NCBI GenBank assembly: GCA_018399055.1
Contig: CP073762.1
Coordinates: 1,798,001 to 1,862,000 of the forward strand
Length of the DNA: 64,000 nucleotides
From: Simkaniaceae bacterium
GTDB lineage: Bacteria > Chlamydiota > Chlamydiia > Chlamydiales > Simkaniaceae
Direction of reading: 5' to 3'
The position numbers were made by a program, and so were the translations under genes. Shown one piece after another: positions 56,799 to 64,000 of the stretch (positions are counted from its first letter, which is position 1; each line of letters opens with the position of its first letter). The notes under the pieces were generated by a model that saw only the letters and a list, made by a program, of their open reading frames with translations, was not told where the DNA came from and searched no databases.

Positions 56799-59576
56799 AT
56801 GACAGTAAACTTTGTAGAATCCGCAGAAGGAACATCTCAGCTGATAGATGGGCAAGAACCTGCCCTTCTCTGCCGCTATACAAGTCTTTCAAAGAGCACG
56901 CTCCAACTTCTACCTGTGCTCAAAAGACTTGCAGATGAGAGGCTCCACGCTCCCTGCTTGATTACTAATTTCACTCCCAAAAACAACTCAGTATGGGAAG
57001 TGAGCGCTGAAACCCCTGATGGCAAAATTCACCACCTATCACTTAATAAAAGAGAAATACTGAATCTCACACCCTATGAAGACAAGGTCAAAGTTTCTTT
57101 TGACCTTTCAACAGACCTTGAAACCCCTAGCTATCGAGATGGATTTTCTCTTGCGGCCACCCATTTTTTTAAGAACAATCATATCAGTGAATCAGATCTT
57201 TTATCCGAATCTCCATTCCATGTCCAACAAAGAGTTGTCATAAGAGATGGAAAAATCATTCTTTTGAAAGGGATTTCAAAATCAAGCTCTGTCTTCAGAA
57301 AGCTCTATCAAGACAGTAAAATGCAGAGGCGCCTTGAAGAAAACCGTCACACGATTGAAACTTATGTCGCCTTTCTCAAAAAAGAAATTGGAGCGGAAAA
57401 GCTTCAGCAGATTCAGCAGACCTATGGGTTTAACTTCGAGTCTATGATCAAAGAAGGTGTCTTCCTTCAACCAAAGCACATTTATCTCTGCAGTATTGGA
57501 ATGAACAATATCGAACACTCCGATGTAGTGTCCCTAAAGAAGAAGATTGAAATGTTCCTTAAAATCACTAGCCCTTCAAATGTTTCTTTAATGAAAATCC
57601 TCAAAAATTTCACCCATCCCTTCAATCAAAGAGAAATACGCGGACTTCTTCGAGTTTTGGGCGAAGGAGCAACGGTTCGCGACCTGGCAAATGCATTTAA
57701 CGAAGAGACAACTGTCGGGGCCTACATAGAAGTTCTTGAAACATCTCCAGAATCAAGAGACAAACTCTATACAGGAAGAAAGTTTAAAGCGCAGATTGTG
57801 GGGTCCTATAACAGAGAAGTCAAAGATCGAGATCACGCACGTCCTTGGGTAGACCAACAGGAACTCCTACAAGTCTTTGAAACAATAAAAGATCCTTTTC
57901 CCGGCCAAGAGGTAAGCCGTCAAAAACTTGACCGCTGTTTTTTCGAAATGCTTGCGAAAGTCGTTGTTAAAAAGCATTTAATGCGAAGTGAAGTTGATGG
58001 AACTTGGCGTGTGGGAGCTATGATCCCCTCCCCTTATAAAGATAAGGATGGAAAAACCGTTTATTACAGAGTAGATCAAGGCGTTGATTCAGGCTATGGA
58101 AAACTATGGCTTGTTCTCCGCCCTGCTCAAGAAGATTATGACCTTTCTCTTCCTGTAGTTCGCGTTTCAAGGGATACAAGTAAAGACCTCTATGCTCAAA
58201 GAGGGGGTCCAACGATTACCCGAGACTTAGCAGACAATGCAGGATACCGCAATTCCGCTACAACCTTCGATGAAGACCGCGCATTCTTCAAAGAATTTTC
58301 CCTTCCACTCTGGATGACTCATCTAGGAAAAACCATGATAGCCCTCAAAGAAGTCAGAATCACTGATGACTACTCCATTCTGGAAGAACCACTGATTAAT
58401 ACCCACAAAGAGCTCATAGGAGATCTTATCGCTAAGGCCCAAACCGGAAAACTCGACCCAGAAATTAAGGATAAAATTAAGAATTTACTCACTCCTATTT
58501 ACCAGGAATTTAAAAGAGAAACGGGAGAAAAAAAGCTCATTGCAGCTCAGAAATACCTTTCTGTTCTACTTAATGTTGCTCCCTATGATGCTGACGATTT
58601 TAACCGCCTCCATAACCTTGTCAATGGAAAGGTTCCGCGCCCAGTAGCCTCAATCGGAAATAGCTTGGGAGGCTTTGATGCACAACAAGATTTCTTTGCT
58701 CAAACTTTTAGATCTAGTCGTATCCCAATAACAGATGTTCAACTTTACACCCATAGCTCTCTCAAGGTTAGCTTGGAAGATGACAATGTCTTTAGCAATT
58801 ACGTTGTGAATAACGCTGAACTATTAAATGACCTTGGGGTACATATTTCCATCGACCACGTGGTAGAGATTAATGATCCTGTTCCTCTAGCAACCAAAGG
58901 GACGTTGCTCGGCCAAGGGGTTCAAATGGCCGCAATAGATGCCCAGGAAAAAGGACGGAAATTCCCCGTATCTGTCTCCTTAAGAGTTCTTAAACCTCTA
59001 AGCAAACACCCACAACTATCAGAAACAAAAATCCACCGCAGACGCTTCGAAGACCTAATTGAAGGAGTCGATTATGAGGTACTAGAACAATATAGCAAAA
59101 TCGTTGATTACGACCGCTACGCGCAAAAGCATAAGATCTATGGACGCACTGTTGAAGCTTGGAGACAAACTGGCATCTCTCTCAACCTAGCTGATGTTTC
59201 AAGTGATGTCATCAGGGTATGGAGAGGAAAAAAGGGCTCTCATAGGCATATCCCCAAATCCCTTTCATTCCACAAGCTCGTGATCGAGACTGGAGAGCAA
59301 GGGGAAAGCAGCTACGGATTCATTCCTGTAGAACACAGGCGAAACTTAGAAAGGGTCATTTATGTCCCCATTGATTATTCAGAACTAAATGAAAAAAGAG
59401 AAGGATCGGAAGATGTCAGAACGAGTGACAAACAGCCTGGGGAGCTCGAGTATTGGCCCCAATTTAGAGAAACCTATAGCAAGCTCAGAGAATGGAGCAT
59501 CGGGGTATTTCAACATCCCTATCGTTGGCTGGGCTTTGAGCCTACTACAAACCCCCACGCAATTAGAGTCGCCTGA
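56799..59576 (+). CDS. Large effector-like protein with class-3-lipase-like motifs
   Basis: 925 aa, no Sec signal, no clear membrane segment. I do not recognise the N-terminal 550 residues. Further on, ASIGNSLGGFDAQ is a G-x-S-x-G nucleophile elbow (Ser622), and 71 residues later EINDPVPLAT (Asp693) matches the N/D-DPVP stretch that follows the nucleophile in fungal-type class 3 lipases. A third catalytic residue could be one of several histidines at 740-810. It is led by the same promoter element as the two C58-like genes, which suggests a shared programme. The last 55 codons overlap another plausible frame, so the true C-terminus is uncertain. Confidence 0.65.
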   Translation: MTVNFVESAEGTSQLIDGQEPALLCRYTSLSKSTLQLLPVLKRLADERLHAPCLITNFTPKNNSVWEVSAETPDGKIHHLSLNKREILNLTPYEDKVKVSFDLSTDLETPSYRDGFSLAATHFFKNNHISESDLLSESPFHVQQRVVIRDGKIILLKGISKSSSVFRKLYQDSKMQRRLEENRHTIETYVAFLKKEIGAEKLQQIQQTYGFNFESMIKEGVFLQPKHIYLCSIGMNNIEHSDVVSLKKKIEMFLKITSPSNVSLMKILKNFTHPFNQREIRGLLRVLGEGATVRDLANAFNEETTVGAYIEVLETSPESRDKLYTGRKFKAQIVGSYNREVKDRDHARPWVDQQELLQVFETIKDPFPGQEVSRQKLDRCFFEMLAKVVVKKHLMRSEVDGTWRVGAMIPSPYKDKDGKTVYYRVDQGVDSGYGKLWLVLRPAQEDYDLSLPVVRVSRDTSKDLYAQRGGPTITRDLADNAGYRNSATTFDEDRAFFKEFSLPLWMTHLGKTMIALKEVRITDDYSILEEPLINTHKELIGDLIAKAQTGKLDPEIKDKIKNLLTPIYQEFKRETGEKKLIAAQKYLSVLLNVAPYDADDFNRLHNLVNGKVPRPVASIGNSLGGFDAQQDFFAQTFRSSRIPITDVQLYTHSSLKVSLEDDNVFSNYVVNNAELLNDLGVHISIDHVVEINDPVPLATKGTLLGQGVQMAAIDAQEKGRKFPVSVSLRVLKPLSKHPQLSETKIHRRRFEDLIEGVDYEVLEQYSKIVDYDRYAQKHKIYGRTVEAWRQTGISLNLADVSSDVIRVWRGKKGSHRHIPKSLSFHKLVIETGEQGESSYGFIPVEHRRNLERVIYVPIDYSELNEKREGSEDVRTSDKQPGELEYWPQFRETYSKLREWSIGVFQHPYRWLGFEPTTNPHAIRVA

Positions 59577-59829
59577 TGGAAAGGATGCTCCGAAGCTAGA
59601 AGACACGGAATTTACACTCATTGATTGGACTCCATCAGATGAGGTCGCCTACTCTGTAGGAGAAGCCTTTAAAAAGGAGACTAAAGAGCTGCAAGAAGCT
59701 CTATCTTTTATCCCTTTCTTTGAAGATGACACAAATATCACCAAGGAAAATGTTTCCCTATTCATCAATCAATGGAACAAGGAAAACCCTGATCTTAAAG
59801 TGAGCCCCGATAAAGGCCTTGTGGAGTAA
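59413..59829 (+). CDS. Hypothetical protein overlapping the 925-aa gene, truncated by IS66
   Basis: 138 aa from ATG 59413, behind AAGGAT. The first 54 codons overlap the end of the 925-aa gene in another frame; the rest is unique and has normal codon use (PKLEDTEFTLIDWTPSDEV, an acidic helical C-terminal half). The TAA stop lies in the first bases of the IS66 element (GTAAGCG from 59826), so the original gene was longer. Either it is a separate coupled gene, or a frameshift has split one longer protein. Confidence 0.5.
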   Translation: MSERVTNSLGSSSIGPNLEKPIASSENGASGYFNIPIVGWALSLLQTPTQLESPDGKDAPKLEDTEFTLIDWTPSDEVAYSVGEAFKKETKELQEALSFIPFFEDDTNITKENVSLFINQWNKENPDLKVSPDKGLVE

Positions 59830-59912
59830 GCGTCAAAACAGACCATCTATTCAAGGGTAAATCTGCCTGATAAAATAACGGATCTCATTTCAATTACAGG
59901 AGGTCCGTATCT

Positions 59913-60266
59913 ATGAAAGAAGAAGTTAAAAGATCAAAAACCCTCAGAAGGTTTTGGCAGGAGAAGCTTGAGGAATGGAAAACAAGTGGATTAAGTGGCT
60001 CTGCTTGGTGCAGAAAAAACCAGCTTTCTTACAACCAGTTCAGTTATTGGCGAAACATTTTCATCAGCAAGCCGTTACCTTCGAAGAGCATGTCAGTTTC
60101 TCAAGAGGATTTTATCGAAATCAAAGAAGACACACCGTCTGAAGAAGGAAGCAGTGGAGTCGAACTGCGATGGAACCAACTGAACATCTCACTGGACAAG
60201 CAATTTCATGAATCAACTTTGAAGAAGCTTTTTCGCGTTATGGGTGAGGTAGAGTCGTGCTTGTAA
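59913..60266 (+). CDS. tnpA: IS66 accessory protein TnpA
   Basis: 117 aa helix-turn-helix protein. RRFWQEKLEEWKTSGLSGSAWCRKNQLSYNQFSYWRN (split here at SGLSG) is the standard IS66 TnpA pattern, in which W-x5-SG-S-x-C-x4-L-S---F-YWR is conserved. AGGAGG precedes the ATG. The end overlaps tnpB by 10 bp. Confidence 0.9.
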   Translation: MKEEVKRSKTLRRFWQEKLEEWKTSGLSGSAWCRKNQLSYNQFSYWRNIFISKPLPSKSMSVSQEDFIEIKEDTPSEEGSSGVELRWNQLNISLDKQFHESTLKKLFRVMGEVESCL

Positions 60267-60583
60267 TCGGCGGAAGCGCAAAAATCTATCTCTATAGAGA
60301 AAAGGTGGATATGAGAAAAAGCTTTGAGGGGCTGAGTGAAGCTGTGGAATTAGAATATCCCCATCAATTACTGACTGGATCTCTTTTCACCTTTTTGAAT
60401 AAGAAGGGAGATCGTATGAAGATTCTCTACTGGGATCATGACGGTTTAGTCATTTGGTACAAGCGGCTCGAACAAGGGACTTTTGCATCGAAAATGTCTG
60501 GTCAAATAGACAAGCGCAGCTTTTTGATGCTCCTTGAAGGAGTAACACCCAAGCGTCTACAAAAAAGATGGAATTCTCTATAG
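60257..60583 (+). CDS. tnpB: IS66 accessory protein TnpB (Orf2 family)
   Basis: 108 aa, GTG start. YLYREKVDMRKSFEGLS, FTFLNKKGDRMKILYWDHDG and the WYKRLEQGTF stretch are the near-invariant TnpB signature. Required for IS66 transposition, mechanism not settled. Complete. Confidence 0.95.
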   Translation: MLVIGGSAKIYLYREKVDMRKSFEGLSEAVELEYPHQLLTGSLFTFLNKKGDRMKILYWDHDGLVIWYKRLEQGTFASKMSGQIDKRSFLMLLEGVTPKRLQKRWNSL

Positions 60584-60626
60584 AAAAGGGGTGTTTTTAT
60601 AGGAGAAATTTGATAGAATTTCTTCT

Positions 60627-62240
60627 ATGACAGCGTTAGAAAGCCCTAGCAATACATCTTCAGAAATCGATCAACTTAAAGCAGAACTTGCCGAGCTCCG
60701 TTCAATTATCTTTGAACTCAAAGACGAAAACGAGCGCTTAAAAAAGAAAGTGAAGGAGCTCGAGAAAGAAAACGTCCTACTCAGGAAAGAGAATGCACAG
60801 CTTCGAGCTGAAAATGCCGCTCTTAAAGAGGAAAATCAGTGGCTAAAAAAACAAATCTTCGGGAAGCGATCAGAACGGCTGATTACGGGTGAAGGGCAGC
60901 TAGAATTTCCCGGGATGGATCTCCCCAATGAAGAGTATGAAGAGAAAGAGATCAAAGGGCACACAAGAAGAAAGCAAAGGAGCAGCACCGAAGAAGATAA
61001 AATCACCTTTCCTGAGGACCTTCTCAAAGAAACAATTATTCTTGATCTCGCTGAAACAGAAAAAGTTTGTCCTCAAACAGGAGAGGCGTTAGAAAAGATC
61101 GGAGAAGAAGTCACTCAAAAGCTCGCCTTCAAGCCAGGAAGCTTTTTTATCAAAGAGTTTATTAAACCAAAGTATGTCTCCAAAAAAGCCCCAGAACTGG
61201 GGGTCATGAGTGCTCCCACTCCAGAGGGGATTTTTTTAAAGAGTAAAGCTGATGAAAGCCTTCTTGCTCACGTCATCACAATGAAATTTGGAGATCACCT
61301 CCCTCTATATAGGATTCAGGAGATCTTAGAAAGAGATGGGATCAAGATCTCTCGCCAAACCCTCTCTCATTGGGTCCTGCACGTTGGAGAAAACCTCATT
61401 CCCCTCTATGAAGCAATGAAAAAGCATATCTTGAGCCATCCTTCGATTTTTGTGGATGAGAGTCCCATAGGGCTTTTGGTCAAAGGGAAAAAGAAGGTTC
61501 ATCAATCCTATATGTGGGTCTATGTAGGAGGGAAAGGACTTGATCCCCCCTATCGCCTCTTTGAATTTTGCTTGAATCGAAGTTACCATCATCCTTTAAA
61601 AATGCTTGAAGGGTATGAAGGGAGGCTCCATTCAGATAAATATGGTGCCTATGAAGAGCTCGCTAAAAAAGAAAAGGTCACATGGTGTCCGTGCTGGGCG
61701 CATATCAGAAGATATTTTCTGGAGGCCAAAGGAGGAGATCAAGAATTTTGCAGCTATGTGCTGAGAAAAATCCGCTATCTCTACATGCTCGAAAGGGTCG
61801 CGAAAAGCCGAAGCAATACTGAGCGTCTTAAGATTCGTAAAGAAAAAGAAGAGCCGATTATTAACGACTTGATAGATAGGGTTAAAAACAAGCTCATCAA
61901 AGGAAAGCACCTGCCTAAGTCGAAGTATCAAAAAGCACTGGTCTATTTTTCAAGGCTCATTCCTTACCTGAAAAACTATCTCTCTGATCCCGAAGCGCAA
62001 ATAGACAATAACGTTGCCGAAAGAGCCATCCGCCCTCTTGCCATCGGGAGAAAGAACTGGCTCTTTGTTGGGAGCGAAAAAGGAGGAAAAGCGACAGCGA
62101 CCTTGTTATCGCTAGTGCAAACGTGCAGGAACTTGAAGATCAATCCCAGGGAATATCTTGATGATATTCTCAGAAGGGTTATGAGTCATCCTTCCTCAAA
62201 AATCGAAGAACTGCTTCCTGATCAGTGGGAAAGGGTTTGA
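60627..62240 (+). CDS. tnpC: IS66 transposase TnpC
   Basis: 537 aa. N-terminal leucine-zipper coiled coil (about 10-75), the KKQIFGKRSERL motif, a zinc-finger-like segment with only part of its ligands (VCPQTGEAL), then the DDE domain: first Asp in IFVDESP, second in LHSDKYGAYE, CWAHIRRYF, and the Glu in DNNVAERAIRP followed by RKNWLFVGSEKGG. All catalytic residues are intact. It ends ELLPDQWERV, as usual. Confidence 0.95.
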   Translation: MTALESPSNTSSEIDQLKAELAELRSIIFELKDENERLKKKVKELEKENVLLRKENAQLRAENAALKEENQWLKKQIFGKRSERLITGEGQLEFPGMDLPNEEYEEKEIKGHTRRKQRSSTEEDKITFPEDLLKETIILDLAETEKVCPQTGEALEKIGEEVTQKLAFKPGSFFIKEFIKPKYVSKKAPELGVMSAPTPEGIFLKSKADESLLAHVITMKFGDHLPLYRIQEILERDGIKISRQTLSHWVLHVGENLIPLYEAMKKHILSHPSIFVDESPIGLLVKGKKKVHQSYMWVYVGGKGLDPPYRLFEFCLNRSYHHPLKMLEGYEGRLHSDKYGAYEELAKKEKVTWCPCWAHIRRYFLEAKGGDQEFCSYVLRKIRYLYMLERVAKSRSNTERLKIRKEKEEPIINDLIDRVKNKLIKGKHLPKSKYQKALVYFSRLIPYLKNYLSDPEAQIDNNVAERAIRPLAIGRKNWLFVGSEKGGKATATLLSLVQTCRNLKINPREYLDDILRRVMSHPSSKIEELLPDQWERV

Positions 62241-62324
62241 ACCTCGATCATAGGCTTTTGATAGATCTTTTTTGCTTTCATCAAAAAATAAAGAAAATGA
62301 TAACAGAAAAAAAAGGATCAATCG

Positions 62325-64000
62325 ATGAACAAGAAGAGAAAACTCTGGGCAATAAGCTTAATCACTACATTTCTAATGTTTCCACTAGAAGGAGCAAATC
62401 ATTGCTCCTCAGGATATGCCATCATTGGGGGGCAAGATGGTTCTAACCCTTACGCAGCGCTTGTCGCTCCTAATGGAGTCACAACAGGGCTGACGGGGGC
62501 CCTTCCCAAAGGAAGTGGACAGATCTCCTCCGTTGCCATCAATTCCTCGGGCTCTGCCATCATTGGGGGGTACGATAATGGTTTTAACCCTTACGCAGCG
62601 CTTGTCGCTCCTAATGGAGTCACAACAGGGCTGACGGGGGGGGCCCTTCCCACAGGAAGAGGACAGATCTCCTCCGTTGCCATCAATTCCTCGGGCTCTG
62701 CCATCATTGGGGGGCAAGATAATAGTTTTTTTAACCCTTACGCAGCGCTTGTCGCTCCTAATGGAGTCGCAACAGCGCTGACGGGGGCCCTTCCCAAAGA
62801 AAGTGGACAGATCTTCTCCGTTGCCATCAATTCCTCGGGCTCTGCCATCATTGGGGGGTACGATAATGGTTTTAATGACCCTTACGCAGCGCTTGTCGCT
62901 CCTAATGGAGTCACAACAGGGCTGACGGGGGCCCTTCCCAAAGGAAGTGGACAGATCTCCTCCGTTGCCATCAATTCCTCGGGCTCTGCCATCATTGGGG
63001 GGCAAGATGGTTCTAACCCTTACGCAGCGCTTGTCGCTCCTAATGGAGTCGCAACAGCGCTGACGGGGGCCCTTCCCACAGGAAGTGGACAGATCTTCTC
63101 CGTTGCCATCAATTCCTCGGGCTCTGCCATCATTGGGGGGAACGATGGTTTTAACCCTTACGCAGCGCTTGTCGCTCCTAATGGAGTCGCAACAGCGCTG
63201 ACGGGGGCCCTTCCCACAGGAAGTGGACGGATCTACTCCGTTGCCATCAATTCCTCGGGCTCTGCCATCATTGGGGGGTTCGATAATGGTTTTAATGACC
63301 CTTACGCAGCGCTTGTCGCTCCTAATGGAGTCGCAACAGCGCTGACGGGGGCCCTTCCCACAGGAAGTGGACTGATCACCTCCGTTGCCATCAATTCCTC
63401 GGGCTCTGCCATCATTGGGGGGGTCGATAATGGTTTTAATGACCCTTACGCAGCGCTTGTCGCTCCTAATGGAGTCGCAACAGCGCTGACGGGGGCCCTT
63501 CCCACAGGAAGTGGACGGATCTTCTCCGTTGCCATCAATTCCTGCGATGAAGATCAAATGAGCTCCATCCTTGCTCTTATCGATCCAAAAAGCTTCGGCC
63601 CTGGAAATACCTATGCCGATCCTTTGTTTGCGCTGTCAACGCTTATTTTAAGAAACCACTTGTCTCAGATCCATGATCATTCCTTAAATCCCCTTCAAAA
63701 TAAAGAAAATCTTTCTTTTGTGGCTGACGCATCAGATAAGGTTTATCCTTGTCCTAAACCCAATAAATCTAATTTTGCTCTATGGGTTTCTCCGTTTGGA
63801 CTCTATGCCCACTATAAAAAAGAAGGATCTTTTCCCTCTCTTAGAGACAGAAGTATTGGGGGAATTTTAGGTTTTGATTACAATGGCTGGGACAACGGGA
63901 TGATTGGAGGAGGCGTTGCTTATGCTTTCCAAGATATTCACTACTCAGAGCGCATGGGAAAAGCAAAGGCCCATCAAGAGCTGGCAACTTTTTATGGAGC
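62325..64000 (+). CDS. Repeat-containing autotransporter-like outer membrane protein (partial, runs off right edge)
   Basis: 558 codons, open to the window end. Signal peptide at 1-24 (MNKKRKLWAISLITTFLMFP), then eight repeats of 46 or 48 residues (62418 to about 63545) reading GSAIIGG..NGFNPYAALVAP, NGV.T.LTGALPTGSG, QI.SVAINSS. A linker of about 80 residues (SSILALIDPKSFGPGN ...) leads into NFALWVSPFGLYAHYKKEG, SIGGILGFDYNGWD and MIGGGVAYAFQ, the first strands of an autotransporter beta-barrel. The repeats recall HAF/beta-propeller-like surface repeats. AAAGGAT precedes the ATG. The gene lies 85 bp after tnpC. Confidence 0.82.
   Translation, partial: MNKKRKLWAISLITTFLMFPLEGANHCSSGYAIIGGQDGSNPYAALVAPNGVTTGLTGALPKGSGQISSVAINSSGSAIIGGYDNGFNPYAALVAPNGVTTGLTGGALPTGRGQISSVAINSSGSAIIGGQDNSFFNPYAALVAPNGVATALTGALPKESGQIFSVAINSSGSAIIGGYDNGFNDPYAALVAPNGVTTGLTGALPKGSGQISSVAINSSGSAIIGGQDGSNPYAALVAPNGVATALTGALPTGSGQIFSVAINSSGSAIIGGNDGFNPYAALVAPNGVATALTGALPTGSGRIYSVAINSSGSAIIGGFDNGFNDPYAALVAPNGVATALTGALPTGSGLITSVAINSSGSAIIGGVDNGFNDPYAALVAPNGVATALTGALPTGSGRIFSVAINSCDEDQMSSILALIDPKSFGPGNTYADPLFALSTLILRNHLSQIHDHSLNPLQNKENLSFVADASDKVYPCPKPNKSNFALWVSPFGLYAHYKKEGSFPSLRDRSIGGILGFDYNGWDNGMIGGGVAYAFQDIHYSERMGKAKAHQELATFYG
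62418..63545 (+). repeat. Eight tandem 138/144-bp repeats inside the autotransporter gene
   Basis: Units begin at the GCC of AIIGG at 62418, 62556, 62700, 62844, 62988, 63126, 63264 and 63408. Their lengths are 138, 144, 144, 144, 138, 138 and 144 bases, always whole codons. Most bases are identical between units, including synonymous positions, so expansion or gene conversion is recent. Variation sits in IIGG(x)DNGFN(D), TTG/ATA before LTG, and GSG(QRL)I(SFYT). The GC content is clearly above the neighbourhood. Confidence 0.93.

Larger units (their letters stand above)
59826..62240 (+). mobile_element. IS66-family insertion sequence (left end present, right end not found)
   Basis: Three genes in IS66 order (tnpA, tnpB, tnpC) are intact. 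The left end GTAAGCGTCAAAACAGACC at 59826 begins with the GTAA of the family. The inverse complement (ending GCTTAC) is not present in the 85 bases between tnpC and the autotransporter gene, nor is a copy of CTTGTGGA as an 8-bp target duplication. The right end has been deleted or has diverged. Confidence 0.85.

Noticed and set aside
62418-63545. Tandem repeats considered as a CRISPR array
   Set aside because: Units are 138/144 bases with no unique spacers, and they are whole codons within one long reading frame.
62409-63557. A 382-codon open frame on the minus strand across the repeats
   Set aside because: It is the antisense reading of the tandem repeats of the autotransporter gene. It has no ribosome-binding site, and its repetitive Cys/Arg-rich product mirrors the plus-strand codons.

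Overview
This window is chromosomal DNA of a member of the phylum Chlamydiae, most likely an environmental (non-Chlamydiaceae) lineage. The gene order repeats, from my memory of Chlamydia trachomatis, the blocks rnpA-rpmH-rpmJ-rpsN / uvrC-mutS-CT793-dnaG / glyQS-pgsA-glgA-rplY-pth-rpsF-rpsR, then rpmF-plsX, rng-plsB-ptr, pcnB-lpxB and htrA. A fused glyQS, a cysteine-free L36 and a plant-type PlsB also fit. IS66 and IS5-family DNA, MITE-like elements, very large lineage-specific proteins and a repeat-rich autotransporter point away from the compact genomes of the pathogenic genus.

Layout. 1-9258 is conserved housekeeping: S18, S6, peptidyl-tRNA hydrolase, L25, PRPP synthetase with tRNA-Gln, glycogen synthase, PgsA, RlmN, and fused glycyl-tRNA synthetase. 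9259-19395 is an accessory island inserted between glyQS and dnaG. It holds a deoxyribosyltransferase-like protein, a membrane-anchored methyltransferase, and two 'small gene + giant gene' pairs. The giant proteins (1213 and 1000 aa) are paralogues, with about 185-residue N-terminal repeats and a C-terminal domain whose Cys/His/Asp motifs and spacing resemble YopT-type (C58) cysteine proteases. A truncated IS5-family element lies between the pairs. 19396-46763 returns to core functions: replication and repair (dnaG, mutS, uvrC, UvrD-like), an Asp23/AmaP-like pair, ribosomal proteins, rnpA, an amino-acid permease, pcnB-lpxB, DUF177-rpmF-plsX, and rng-plsB-ptr. It ends in a BlaI/M56 regulatory pair.

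46764-56725 is mixed. It has a small secreted protein carrying the same operator as the BlaI gene, a MITE with 30-bp inverted repeats, a structured intergenic segment, a DUF4143 ATPase, Hsp20, HtrA, a GH63-type glucosidase (with a decayed C-terminal copy nearby), and a flavoprotein-TVP38-phosphatidyltransferase operon. 56799-64000 is accessory again: a 925-aa protein with class-3-lipase-like motifs, an overlapping ORF cut by an IS66 element, and the start of an autotransporter with eight near-identical 46-48 residue repeats running off the right edge.

The three giant genes each have the same extended -10 promoter (TGTTATAAT) and no obvious -35 box. Together they are the best candidates for an undescribed host-interaction repertoire. 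All assignments come from reading motifs and context; no database search was possible.
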